Shown one piece after another: positions 1 to 6,622 of a DNA stretch of 37,582 nt. The stretch covers positions 1 to 37,582 of the forward strand of contig DASTMZ010000144.1 of NCBI GenBank assembly GCA_035713725.1, read 5' to 3'. Below the pieces are notes generated by a model, which worked only from the letters and a program-made list of their open reading frames with translations, was not told the origin of the DNA and searched no databases. The DNA is from DASQPR01 sp035713725 (GTDB lineage Bacteria > Actinomycetota > Actinomycetes > Mycobacteriales > Micromonosporaceae). The position numbers were made by a program, and so were the translations under genes. The stretch's first letter is position 1. Each line of letters starts with the position of its first letter.

Positions 1-371
1 GGCGAGGCTGGTGGGGCGACGAGCCACCGTTCCGCATCCCAGTGTTCGTTCTGACGCACAGCGTCCCGCGGCCGTCGATCGAGATGGCCGGCGGCACGAC
101 GTTCCACTTCATCGCCGCAACGCCACAGGAGGCGCTCGACCGGGCGCTGGCAGCCGCCGACGGCAAGGACATCCGCGTGGGCGGCGGAGCCACCGTCGTG
201 CGCGACTTCCTCAAGGCGCGGCTCGTCGACCAACTCCACGTCGCTATCGCGCCGATACTTCTCGGTCGCGGTACCCGCCTCTGGGACGACCTGCGCGGCC
301 TCGAGTCTGACTACGACGTCACCGCCGACACAGCCGAGAGCGGAACCGTTCATTTGACGTTCCGACGGTAG
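1..371 (+). CDS. RibD C-terminal/dihydrofolate reductase family protein (5' end missing)
   Basis: This is the C-terminal part of a protein whose start lies before the window; the reading frame begins at base 3 and ends with TAG at 369-371. The visible start, WWGDEPPFRIPVFVLTH, is the typical middle of dihydrofolate-reductase-like RibD C-terminal proteins, and IRVGGGATVVRDFLKA followed by LVDQLHVAIAPILLGRG is the conserved nucleotide-binding and C-terminal strand region. Family members are NADPH-dependent reductases acting on pterin- or pyrimidine-like substrates, but most standalone actinobacterial copies have no known substrate. About 122 residues are seen. A GTG at 42 could be mistaken for the start, but the family sequence clearly continues upstream of it. 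The family call is firm; the precise reaction is unknown. Confidence 0.85.
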   Translation, partial: RGWWGDEPPFRIPVFVLTHSVPRPSIEMAGGTTFHFIAATPQEALDRALAAADGKDIRVGGGATVVRDFLKARLVDQLHVAIAPILLGRGTRLWDDLRGLESDYDVTADTAESGTVHLTFRR

Positions 372-504
372 TGCACCGCGACGCACAGGGCGTCAGAACC
401 GGAACTCGAGCATGTCCGTCACCGACAACATCTCGCCGATATTGGACAGTCACAACCTCACGGTCGGCGTGGACACCGCGCGGGTGCCGTAGTGTGATCG
501 ACTA

Positions 505-849
505 ATGAAGATCCAGAGAATCGTGCCAGACCTTACGGTGCACGACCTTGCCGCCGCAGTGCGCGAACACACCGGCGTGCTCGGCTTGAAGGTCGTCATG
601 GACCACGGCTGGATCGTCACGCTGGCCGATGACAAGGGCCATGAGCTGAGTCTGATGACAGCCGATGCGTCCGCCACCGTGAACCCCGACGTGTCGGTCT
701 TCGTCGACGACATTAATGCTGCCCACGATGCAGCCAGGGCGGCAGGCGTGGAGATAGTCCACCCGCTCACCGAAGAACCGTGGGGGGTCACTCGATTCTT
801 CTACCGAGATGGCTCCGGGCATGTGATCAACGTCGGCACCCACACCTGA
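505..849 (+). CDS. VOC (glyoxalase/bleomycin-resistance fold) protein
   Basis: A 114-residue protein with the single-module vicinal-oxygen-chelate pattern: an N-terminal strand (MKIQRIVPDLTVHD), the segment HTGVLGLKVVMDHGWIVTL, and a C-terminal half with VSVFVDDINAAHDAARAAG and the closing strand FFYRDGSGHVINVGTH. VOC proteins bind a metal or a small molecule and include glyoxalases, dioxygenases and antibiotic-binding proteins; the length fits a one-module dimeric binding protein. The usual metal Glu near the C-terminus (DPxGHxxE) appears here as DGSGHVINV, so binding without classical catalysis is possible. A TAGTGT box at 490-495 ends 9 bases before the ATG, which would give a leader of a few bases. 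Function and ligand are unknown. Confidence 0.8.
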   Translation: MKIQRIVPDLTVHDLAAAVREHTGVLGLKVVMDHGWIVTLADDKGHELSLMTADASATVNPDVSVFVDDINAAHDAARAAGVEIVHPLTEEPWGVTRFFYRDGSGHVINVGTHT

Positions 850-897
850 TCTCGCGTTGAAGTCGAACTCGACCACAGTCAGTCGTCGATCGGGGTG

Positions 898-1131
898 TCA
901 CCCGCCGCCCTGTTCGTGGAGGCGATCTCGGGCACCTGCGATCAGGGTGTTGTAGTTGTGAGCGAACGGCTCGCTGAGGACCCGCTCGAGTGCGCACGAG
1001 AGATTCCAGAGTGCGGTCTGTTCGCCGGGCAACAAGACCGGGTCGATCGTGTTGGCGTCCTCCCATCGATGGAGGAGTTCGAACAGGACGAGTGCCTCGT
1101 CCTTCGACAGAGTGACTGTCACCTCGCTCAT
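898..1131 (-). CDS. small conserved actinobacterial protein of unknown function
   Basis: A 77-residue acidic, soluble protein (MSEVTVTLSKDEALVLFELLHRWED...). It begins with a short strand and then appears mostly helical, with no membrane segment, cysteine pair or recognisable catalytic motif. Similar small proteins beginning with this strand-helix pattern (LSKDEALVLFELL) are common in actinobacteria and usually labelled hypothetical; I know of no assigned role. The start is well supported because a TAACCT -10 box ends exactly six bases before the ATG, the leaderless arrangement used repeatedly in this window. It lies just left of the ychF-end repeat at 1188-1213 and is transcribed in the same direction as the higBA operon. 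Confidence 0.75.
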   Translation of the reverse strand: MSEVTVTLSKDEALVLFELLHRWEDANTIDPVLLPGEQTALWNLSCALERVLSEPFAHNYNTLIAGARDRLHEQGGG

Positions 1132-1137
1132 GCAGGG

Positions 1138-1143
1138 AGGTTA
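1138..1143 (-). promoter_or_regulatory. -10 box of a leaderless promoter for the 898-1131 gene
   Basis: On the minus strand TAACCT is followed by six bases (CCCTGC) and then the ATG at 1131. Transcription would start on the A of the start codon. No clear -35 box is seen. Confidence 0.55.
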
Positions 1144-1187
1144 GCCACCTCTGCAAGTCTTCGACCTATTTGCGCGCGTGGAACGAA

Positions 1188-1213
1188 CTAGACATTGAAC
1201 CTGAACTCGACGA
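1188..1213 (-). repeat. left copy of a 26-bp direct repeat: remnant of the ychF 3' end
   Basis: These 26 bases match 2610-2635 with one difference. Read on the minus strand they encode VEFRFNV followed by TAG, the last codons of ychF in the same frame; the one change is silent (GTC for GTT, Val). The intact ychF gene ends at 2610, so this is a detached copy of its end, 1,422 bp away and in the same orientation. No further similarity to ychF was seen upstream of 1213. Confidence 0.8.
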
Positions 1214-1233
1214 GGTTCCATTGCCGAGAGGCA

Positions 1234-1455
1234 TCAGCCCTCCGGTCGGTGAAAGTAGACCGTGAGCGAGTACCAGTTCCTGCCATCATCGGTGATCTGC
1301 CTATGCAGAAGGAGGTCCTGGACCTCGGTCCGCCCCAGACCCTCGATCGAATCGGCCACACGCCGGAGCGAGGCCGGTACGTCGTCTTCGAGTTCCGAGC
1401 CGCTGGGATTGGCCTGACTGAAATGCTCGACAGTCCAATGCTCGGTCGCCATCAT
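1234..1455 (-). CDS. small conserved protein coupled to higA
   Basis: A 73-residue acidic protein (MMATEHWTVEHFSQANPSGSE...), with a predicted helix LRRVADSIEGLG, the segment EVQDLLLHRQITDDGRNW and a terminal strand YSLTVYFHRPEG. I recall similar short proteins as stand-alone hypotheticals in actinobacteria and know of no assigned function. Its ATG overlaps the higA stop codon in a 4-base ATGA at 1452-1455, so translation is very probably coupled to the antitoxin gene and the three genes higB-higA-this form one transcript. It lacks an HTH or toxin fold signature that I can recognise. It could be a passenger, or a modulator of the toxin-antitoxin pair. Confidence 0.75.
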   Translation of the reverse strand: MMATEHWTVEHFSQANPSGSELEDDVPASLRRVADSIEGLGRTEVQDLLLHRQITDDGRNWYSLTVYFHRPEG

Positions 1456-1763
1456 GCGGAGATCGGCCGGATGGCAGCGAGCTCTGTTTGGATCTGGTCC
1501 TCTTCGACGTCCAGGTCATACAGGTCCTGCAGATTGAGCCAGAACTGGGCCGAGGTGCCGAAGTACCTGCCCAGACGCAGGGCCGTATCGGCCGTTATCG
1601 ACCGCTTGCCGTGCACGATCTCGTTGATCCGGCGCGGCGGCACGCCGATGGCGACCGCGAGCCGGTTCTGGGTGATGTCGAAACCCTGGATGAAGTCCGC
1701 CATCAGCACCTCGCCCGGGTGGACGGGGTTCAACCTGTCAGTGGTAGTCGACAACTTCGACAT
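1452..1763 (-). CDS. higA: HigA-family antitoxin (XRE-type HTH)
   Basis: A 103-residue protein of the HigA/VapI family. It opens with HPGEVLMADFIQGFDITQNRLA, then the helix-turn-helix GVPPRRINEIVHGKRSITADTALRLGRYFGTSAQFWLNLQ, which is the family hallmark, and a short C-terminal helical tail. Such antitoxins bind and neutralise the HigB ribosome-dependent mRNA nuclease and repress their own operon by binding palindromes in the promoter. The gene overlaps the upstream toxin gene by 26 bp and the downstream 73-residue gene by 4 bp. The toxin-first order is typical of higBA. The two identical palindromes at 2030-2060 are the likely operators. Confidence 0.93.
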   Translation of the reverse strand: MSKLSTTTDRLNPVHPGEVLMADFIQGFDITQNRLAVAIGVPPRRINEIVHGKRSITADTALRLGRYFGTSAQFWLNLQDLYDLDVEEDQIQTELAAIRPISA

Positions 1764-2019
1764 CCTCAGCGCCTCCGTCCTTCCACACGAAGCAGATTCG
1801 CCATTGTTCGTTGATCCTGATGCTGTGCTGACCCTTACGGTCGCCCTTCATCGCCTCCAAACGGTTTCCCGGAGGGATACGAAGGTCGTTCAACGTAAGC
1901 GCCGAACCGACCTGTCTCAACTTTCGCAGCGCCATTTGATGGATCCGTGGGTCAATTGAGCCAACTCGTTCCCGGTTCCAGAGTCGCTCGGTGTCCTTGT
2001 TACCGAACGATCTGATCAC
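1738..2019 (-). CDS. higB: HigB-family toxin (RelE/ParE-fold mRNA interferase)
   Basis: A 93-residue protein with the standard HigB sequence: MIRSFGNKDTERLWNRE at the N-terminus, then LRKLRQVGSALTLNDLRIPPGN, and the C-terminal strands SIRINEQWRICFVW and VEVVDYH. The family cleaves mRNA on the ribosome and is held in check by HigA. The start was set at the GTG at 2019 because the family begins exactly here and because a TATACT -10 box ends six bases upstream, making the transcript leaderless; in-frame codons further upstream (to 2127) would run through the promoter and operators. The length matches the family (about 92 residues), so the toxin looks intact. Confidence 0.93.
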   Translation of the reverse strand: MIRSFGNKDTERLWNRERVGSIDPRIHQMALRKLRQVGSALTLNDLRIPPGNRLEAMKGDRKGQHSIRINEQWRICFVWKDGGAEDVEVVDYH

Positions 2020-2025
2020 TAGATG

Positions 2026-2031
2026 AGTATA
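2026..2031 (-). promoter_or_regulatory. -10 box of the higBA promoter (leaderless)
   Basis: TATACT on the minus strand is the strongest -10 match in the window; CATCTA (six bases) separates it from the GTG of higB at 2019. It lies partly inside the first operator, so repressor binding would block RNA polymerase directly. Confidence 0.65.
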
Positions 2032-2060
2032 ACGTTCCGCGTTAATAACGCCAGACGTTA
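2030..2060. promoter_or_regulatory. two tandem perfect palindromic operators of higBA
   Basis: The motif TAACG-N5-CGTTA occurs twice, at 2030-2044 (spacer TTCCG) and 2046-2060 (spacer CCAGA), both with perfect arms and with one base between them. The centres are 16 bp apart. The pair covers the -10 box and the space toward the -35 of the toxin promoter. This is the expected form of HigA autorepression sites; the assignment to HigA is inference from position and symmetry. Confidence 0.75.
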
Positions 2061-2095
2061 AATCGGGACTCAACCAGATTGTGCGCAGAACGCCA

Positions 2096-2554
2096 TCAGG
2101 CATCGGGTGACGACAGCATCGAGGCAAGCCATTCGTTGCGTTGCTGAAGCAGTCTCCTCATGTACTTCGTCAGCACCGCGGCGTTGACCATTCGACCAAA
2201 CGGTCCGGCCGGGGACTCGAATTCCGCCACGTCCGTCATCAGGGTGCCCTCCGGGACGGGCTCGAAGCGGTGCTCGTGCCACCAGCGCCGGAACGGTCCC
2301 GCAATCTGCTCGTCAACGAATCGGTACGGTGCCTCGTACCCACTGATCCGCGAGGTCATCGCGAATGGAACCCCGAAGTGCCTGGCCCGCCACGTTACGG
2401 TGTCGCCGAGGCGCAGCAAGCCTGAGGTGACGCCGCGGATCGCTCGCTCACCCGACGCGCTCATCGATGCCGTGTGAGCGTCCACGGACAGGCTCAGGTC
2501 GAAACACGCCGCCGGCGGGCCGGGAAGCCTACTCGTCAGAACGATAGTGGGCAT
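2096..2554 (-). CDS. SRPBCC (START-like) family protein, polyketide-cyclase/ligand-binding type
   Basis: A 152-residue protein with the pattern of the SRPBCC helix-grip fold: an N-terminal strand (MPTIVLTSRLPGPPAACFDLSLSVDAH), the middle segment LGDTVTWRARHFGVPFAMTSRISGYEAPYRFVDEQIAGPF, then WWHEHRFEPVPEGTLMTDVAEFESPAGPFGRMVNA and a long C-terminal helix ending MRRLLQQRNEWLASM. Members bind hydrophobic ligands; similar actinobacterial proteins sit near epimerases or occur alone and have no fixed role. A GAGGAA Shine-Dalgarno-like element precedes the ATG. It lies between higB and ychF, inside the direct-repeat-flanked segment. Family call firm, ligand unknown. Confidence 0.85.
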   Translation of the reverse strand: MPTIVLTSRLPGPPAACFDLSLSVDAHTASMSASGERAIRGVTSGLLRLGDTVTWRARHFGVPFAMTSRISGYEAPYRFVDEQIAGPFRRWWHEHRFEPVPEGTLMTDVAEFESPAGPFGRMVNAAVLTKYMRRLLQQRNEWLASMLSSPDA

Positions 2555-2609
2555 GCCGTGTTCCTCGGTCCGACCTCATGTCACTGGAGCGGCCGCCACC
2601 TGTGTGGCG

Positions 2610-2635
2610 CTAAACATTGAACCTGAACTCGACGA
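2610..2635 (-). repeat. right copy of the 26-bp direct repeat (3' end of intact ychF)
   Basis: The last codons and stop of ychF, repeated with one silent change at 1188-1213. Together the copies bracket the 73-residue gene, higA, higB and the SRPBCC gene. Confidence 0.8.
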
Positions 2636-3695
2636 CGTCGCCGTCCTGCATGACGTAATCCTTGCCTTCCATGCGTACCTTGCCGGCGCTCTTCGCCGCC
2701 GTCTTCGAGCCGGCGGCCATCAGATCGTCGTACGAGACGATCTCGGCCTTGATGAACCCGCGCTGGAAGTCGGAGTGAATGACGCCGGCCGCCTCGGGTG
2801 CGGTCGCGCCGACTGGGATCACCCAGGCGCGAGACTCCTTCGGCCCAGCGGTGAGGTACGTCTGCAGCCCGAGCGCGCCGAATCCGACCCGGATCAGTTG
2901 GTGCAGCCCGGGTTCCGGTTGCCCGATCGAGGCGAGCAGTTCGGCCGCTTCGTCGTCGGGCAGGTCGATGAGCTCCGATTCGATCTTCGCGTCCATGAAC
3001 ACCGCCTCGGCGGGCGCAACGAGCTCACGCATCGACGCCAGGAACGCGTCGTCCCCCAACTCCTCCTCGTCGACGTTGAAGACGTAGAGAAATGGCTTGG
3101 CCGTCAACAGGTGCAGCTCATCCAGTTCGGCCATGTCGATCTTCGCGTCGGCGGCGCCGGCGTAGAGCGTCGTACCCCCATTGAGCAGTTCGCGCGCGGC
3201 GGACGCGGCGGCCAGCGTCGCCGCGCGTTCCTTCCGCAGCCGTGATTCCTTCTCCAGCCGCGGGATCGCGCGGTCCAACGTCTGAATGTCCGCCAGCATC
3301 AGCTCGGTGTTGATGGTCTCGATGTCGTCGGCGGGCGACACCTTGCCTTCGACGTGCACCACGTTCGGATCCGAAAACGCCCGGACCACTTGGCAGATCG
3401 CCGACGCCTCGCGAATGTTCGCGAGAAACGCGTTGCCGCGGCCCTGCCCTGTGGACGCGCCGCGGACAAGCCCGGCGATGTCGACGAAGGACACCGGCGC
3501 CGGTTCGGTCTTGACCGACTCGAACATCTCGGCAAGCTTGTCGAGCCGCGGATCCGGCAGCCCGACCACACCGACGTTCGGCTCGATCGTCGCGAACGGG
3601 TAGTTCGCCGCCAGGACCTGGTTCTTCGTCAGCGCGTTGAACAGCGTGGACTTGCCGACGTTGGGCAGGCCGACGATGCCGATGGTCAAGCTCAC
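2610..3695 (-). CDS. ychF: redox-regulated ATPase/GTPase YchF (Obg family)
   Basis: A 361-residue Obg-family P-loop protein, the usual length. The G1 loop GLPNVGKS is at residues 9-16, the G3 DIAG at 72-75, and the G4 position reads NVDE (207-210) instead of NKxD, the substitution that gives YchF/OLA1 its preference for ATP over GTP. A coiled helical region (about 135-175) and a C-terminal TGS domain ending in KDYVMQDGDVVEFRFNV follow. YchF is a near-universal ribosome-associated protein linked to stress responses and translation. The GTG at 3695 is preceded at eight bases by TAAGCT, so the transcript probably has little or no leader. Its last codons are duplicated at 1188-1213. Confidence 0.96.
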   Translation of the reverse strand: MSLTIGIVGLPNVGKSTLFNALTKNQVLAANYPFATIEPNVGVVGLPDPRLDKLAEMFESVKTEPAPVSFVDIAGLVRGASTGQGRGNAFLANIREASAICQVVRAFSDPNVVHVEGKVSPADDIETINTELMLADIQTLDRAIPRLEKESRLRKERAATLAAASAARELLNGGTTLYAGAADAKIDMAELDELHLLTAKPFLYVFNVDEEELGDDAFLASMRELVAPAEAVFMDAKIESELIDLPDDEAAELLASIGQPEPGLHQLIRVGFGALGLQTYLTAGPKESRAWVIPVGATAPEAAGVIHSDFQRGFIKAEIVSYDDLMAAGSKTAAKSAGKVRMEGKDYVMQDGDVVEFRFNV

Positions 3696-3753
3696 GGCGT
3701 ACCAGCTTACGCACGGCGGGTGACGCCGACGCAGCTAGTCGGCTGGAGCATCA

Positions 3754-3793
3754 CCTATGTCTCTGCTCGCATCAATGTGAGCAGAGACATAGG
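3754..3793. repeat. 15-bp perfect inverted repeat (hairpin) at the head of a tandem array
   Basis: CCTATGTCTCTGCTC at 3754-3768 is exactly complementary to 3779-3793, with a 10-base loop whose ends can add two more pairs. The right arm is continuous with the first 17-bp repeat unit, so the left arm is an inverted copy of that unit. It lies downstream of the lipoamide dehydrogenase gene and upstream of ychF (both minus strand). No T-run follows on the minus strand, so it is not a classical intrinsic terminator, though it could still end or stabilise the transcript. Confidence 0.8.
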
Positions 3794-3902
3794 CCGCCCA
3801 GAGACATACGACACCCAGAGACACAGGCCGCCCAGAGACATACGACACCCAGAGACATACGACACCCAGAGACACAGCACGCCCAAAGAACACAGGACGC
3901 CG
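3784..3902. repeat. 17-bp tandem repeat array (seven units, last one degenerate)
   Basis: Units start at 3784, 3801, 3818, 3835, 3852, 3869 and 3886. The commonest unit is GAGACATACGACACCCA (three copies); variants carry GAGACATAGGCCGCCCA or GAGACACAGGCCGCCCA, and the last unit is degraded. The array occupies most of the intergenic region between ychF and the lipoamide dehydrogenase gene. Its role is unknown. Confidence 0.85.
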
Positions 3903-3945
3903 GACGACGACCGACCCGCTCCGGATCAGCCGCCAGATCGCGGCA

Positions 3946-5346
3946 TCACAGGTTGATCATGTGACCGGCGAGGCCGTGTACGGCTTCCTTCACCGCCTCG
4001 CTGAGCGTCGGATGCGAGTGGATGTTGCGGGCGACCTCCAGCGCACGGAGCTCCCACTGCTGCGCGAGTGTCAGCTCAGGGAGCAGCTCCGTCACGTCCG
4101 GGCCGATCATGTGCGCGCCGAGGAATTCGCCGGTGGCCTCGTCGCTCAGCAGCTTCACGAAGCCGACCGGATCGGCGATGCCCTGCGCCTTGCCGTTCGC
4201 GGTGAACGGGAACTTCGCCACCTTCACCGCGAAGCCCTTCTCGCGTGCCTGCGCCTCGGTCCACCCGAAGCTCGCGATCTGCGGCTGGCAGAACGTCGCG
4301 CGCGGCACCATAACGAAGTCGATCTCCATCGTCTCCGCGTCGGCGATTGTCTCGGCGGCCACGATCCCCATGGCCTCCGCGGCGTGCGCGAGCATCAGCT
4401 CCGCGGTCACGTCGCCGATCGCGAAGATGTGCGAAACGTTGGTACGCCCACGTCGATCCACCGCGATCTCGCGCCGTGGACCGAGCGCCACCCCGGTCGC
4501 CTCGAGCCCGTACCCGTTGACGTTCGGGGCGAAGCCGATCGCCTGCAGCACGACGTCGGCGTGACGTGTTTCGGTCTTGCCACCGCGGACGTACGTCACC
4601 GCAACCGAATCGGCCGACTCCTCGATCGTTTGCACCTGCGCGCCGGTCAGAACGTCCACGCCGAGTCGCCGGTAGCGGCGCGCCAACTCGGCAGAGACCT
4701 CCTCGTCCTCCAGCGGCATCATCCGGTCCAGATACTCGAGGATCGTCACCTCGACGCCGTAGTTGCGCAGCACGTAGGCGAACTCGACGCCCACCGCGCC
4801 CGCGCCCACGATGATGATGCTCGCCGGCAGCGTGTCGGACAGGATCTGCTCGGTGTACGTGGTGACGCGCGGCCCGAGCGACGTACCGGGCAGCAGTCGC
4901 GCGCTGGCGCCGGTCGCAATGATGCAGTAGTCGAACTCCACGGTCTGCGTGCCGCCGGCGTTCAACGCGACCTGGATCGTGTGTGGGTCGGTAAAGGTGC
5001 CGTACCCCTCGATCTCCGTGATGTTGTTCTTCTTCATCAGGAAGCGCACGCCACGGGCGCGACCGTCGGCGACTTTCCGGCTCCGCTCGTAGGCGACGCG
5101 ATAATCGATCTTGATTTCGCTGTCCGACGAGATGCCGAACGTCGCGGCCTCGTTGCGCAGGATGTATGCCAGCTCCGCATTGCGCAGCAACGCCTTTGAC
5201 GGAATGCAGCCGACGTTGAGACACACGCCGCCCCAATATCGCGGCTCGATGATCGCGACCCGCTTGCCGAGCTGTGCCGCCCGGATCGCGGCCACATATC
5301 CGCCCGGTCCGGCGCCCAGCACCACGACGTCGAAGCGCTCACTCAC
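3946..5346 (-). CDS. lpdA: dihydrolipoyl dehydrogenase (E3)
   Basis: A 466-residue class I flavoprotein disulfide reductase, the length of mycobacterial LpdC. It has the N-terminal FAD dinucleotide fold (VVVLGAGPGGYVAA, 7-20), the redox disulfide in GGVCLNVGCIPSKALL (Cys42 and Cys47), a second NAD fold (IIIVGAGAVGVEFAYVLRNYG), the second FAD segment IFAIGDVT, and the C-terminal dimer-interface base HSHPTLSEAVKEAVHG that pairs with the active site of its partner. It reoxidises lipoamide in the pyruvate and 2-oxoglutarate dehydrogenase complexes. The GTG at 5346 is chosen because the family begins there and GGGAGGG lies upstream; codons further upstream are not family sequence. No E1 or E2 gene is next to it, as in other actinobacteria where E3 is separate. 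Confidence 0.95.
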   Translation of the reverse strand: MSERFDVVVLGAGPGGYVAAIRAAQLGKRVAIIEPRYWGGVCLNVGCIPSKALLRNAELAYILRNEAATFGISSDSEIKIDYRVAYERSRKVADGRARGVRFLMKKNNITEIEGYGTFTDPHTIQVALNAGGTQTVEFDYCIIATGASARLLPGTSLGPRVTTYTEQILSDTLPASIIIVGAGAVGVEFAYVLRNYGVEVTILEYLDRMMPLEDEEVSAELARRYRRLGVDVLTGAQVQTIEESADSVAVTYVRGGKTETRHADVVLQAIGFAPNVNGYGLEATGVALGPRREIAVDRRGRTNVSHIFAIGDVTAELMLAHAAEAMGIVAAETIADAETMEIDFVMVPRATFCQPQIASFGWTEAQAREKGFAVKVAKFPFTANGKAQGIADPVGFVKLLSDEATGEFLGAHMIGPDVTELLPELTLAQQWELRALEVARNIHSHPTLSEAVKEAVHGLAGHMINL

Positions 5347-5467
5347 CGGCGTACCCTCCCAAGGGGTTGATCGACATTCCACCATGAATCTACGCACTCG
5401 CCCACGGCGTCGCCGGTGAGTTCGGACACGGTCGCGGGCGCGCCGCGGCACTGAAGAAGGAGCGGAC

Positions 5468-6523
5468 GTGACGCTTGCCGAACGGGCCCGCCAGATCGCC
5501 GACGATGTGCTGTTTCCGGCCGCACAGGACGTCGACGGCGCGGGCCGGGTGCCGCCGCGGCATCTGGATCTGCTCGCCGCCGAGGGGTTCTACGGCGTGG
5601 CTGCGGATCCGGATCTCGACCTCGCCGGCCTCGGTGGTGTCGTCGCGGCGCTGGCGAGCGGCGACCTCGCCACCACGTTCGTGTGGATCCAGCACCTGAC
5701 GCCGGTGTTCGCGCTGCTCCGCAACGAGGCCGAGGGGACCGCATCGGAACTGAGCAAGACGTGGCTGCCGAGGCTCGTCGCGGGCGAGCACCGCGCGGGC
5801 ATCGCCATCGCGGGCATTCGGCCGCCCACCAACTACCTGCGGGTACGCCGATCCGACGGCGACTTCGTGCTGGACGGTACGGCGCCGTGGGTCACCGGCT
5901 GGGGCATGATCGACCTGGTGTACGTGGCCGCCCGCGACCCGGACGACGTCGTGCACTTCCTGCTGATGGATGCGGTCGACCAGTCGGTGCCGAGTCTGCG
6001 TACCGAGACGCAGCGCCTCGTCGCCGTACAGGCCAGCAACACCGTCAACGTCACGTTCGACGGCCATGTCGTGCCGGGCGACCGCCTGGTGTCCAGCGTG
6101 CCGTACGCGACCTGGCGAGCCGACGACGCCGGCGGCTCGACGCTCAACGGATTCCTCGCGCTCGGTGTGGCGGACCGCTGCGTACGGCTGCTCCGCGATG
6201 GTCCGTCGGCGGCGGACGCCGAGCGGCTCGCGACCGAAGTGGACGCATGCCGGGTCGCGTTGATCACCGCCGATTCGGACAGCGCACCGGACGCTCGCGC
6301 GGCGGTATCCGAGCTGGCCTGGCGGGCCGCCGCCACGTTGACGGCGTGGCAAGGCGCCCGCGCGGTGCTGGCCGCGAACCAGGCGCAACGCTTGGTCCGA
6401 GAGGCGACGTTCACGATGGTGTTCGGATCGCGACCGGTGATCCGCGACGCCCTGCTGCACCGGCTGTACCGCTCCGCTCCCCTCCGCGATCTTGGAATCG
6501 GAGGGGCAGCATCTAGCACTTAG
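5468..6523 (+). CDS. acyl-CoA dehydrogenase family protein
   Basis: A 351-residue protein of the acyl-CoA dehydrogenase fold. It has the N-terminal helical part, the middle segment GIAIAGIRPPTNYLRVRRSDGDFVLDGTAPWVTGWG and the FDGHVVPGDRLVSSVPYATW turn typical of the beta domain, and a helical C-terminal domain. It is shorter than standard members (about 380), and the usual C-terminal catalytic Glu and FAD-binding motifs are not obvious, so it may be a divergent or non-catalytic member. The GTG start follows AAGGAGCGG at good spacing. It is divergent from the E3 gene across about 120 bp. The end of the gene lies in a complex hairpin region. The substrate is unknown. Confidence 0.85.
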   Translation: MTLAERARQIADDVLFPAAQDVDGAGRVPPRHLDLLAAEGFYGVAADPDLDLAGLGGVVAALASGDLATTFVWIQHLTPVFALLRNEAEGTASELSKTWLPRLVAGEHRAGIAIAGIRPPTNYLRVRRSDGDFVLDGTAPWVTGWGMIDLVYVAARDPDDVVHFLLMDAVDQSVPSLRTETQRLVAVQASNTVNVTFDGHVVPGDRLVSSVPYATWRADDAGGSTLNGFLALGVADRCVRLLRDGPSAADAERLATEVDACRVALITADSDSAPDARAAVSELAWRAAATLTAWQGARAVLAANQAQRLVREATFTMVFGSRPVIRDALLHRLYRSAPLRDLGIGGAASST

Positions 6524-6540
6524 ACTCCAAGATCCGCGGA
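6479..6540 (+). terminator. overlapping alternative hairpins at the end of the acyl-CoA dehydrogenase gene
   Basis: CCCCTCCG at 6479-6486 pairs with CGGAGGGG at 6499-6506. Alternatively TCCGCGATCTTGGA at 6483-6496 pairs with 6526-6540 (one bulged C). The two stems share 6483-6486 and cannot form together. The longer stem spans the stop codon at 6521-6523. No T-run follows, so termination is only a possibility. Confidence 0.5.
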
Positions 6541-6622
6541 AGGAAAGCTGGCGCCGCGAGTGGGAAATGTCATGTCCGAAACCCGCCAGTGATTGTCGGA
6601 CTAGGCGGGCACCATTGACCGC

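Noticed and set aside
412..492. 26-codon open frame between the DHFR-like and VOC genes
   Set aside because: No recognisable ribosome site or family; a short frame in a GC-rich genome arises by chance, and its end overlaps the TAGTGT promoter of the VOC gene.
1195..1959. 254-codon plus-strand frame across higA and higB
   Set aside because: It is antisense to three well-supported genes and its translation resembles no family; a shadow of GC codon bias.
2020..2127. Upstream extension of higB to 2127
   Set aside because: The added residues are not HigB-like and would put the -10 box and both operators inside the gene.
3784..3902. CRISPR array
   Set aside because: Units are directly adjacent 17-bp repeats without spacers and there are no cas genes.
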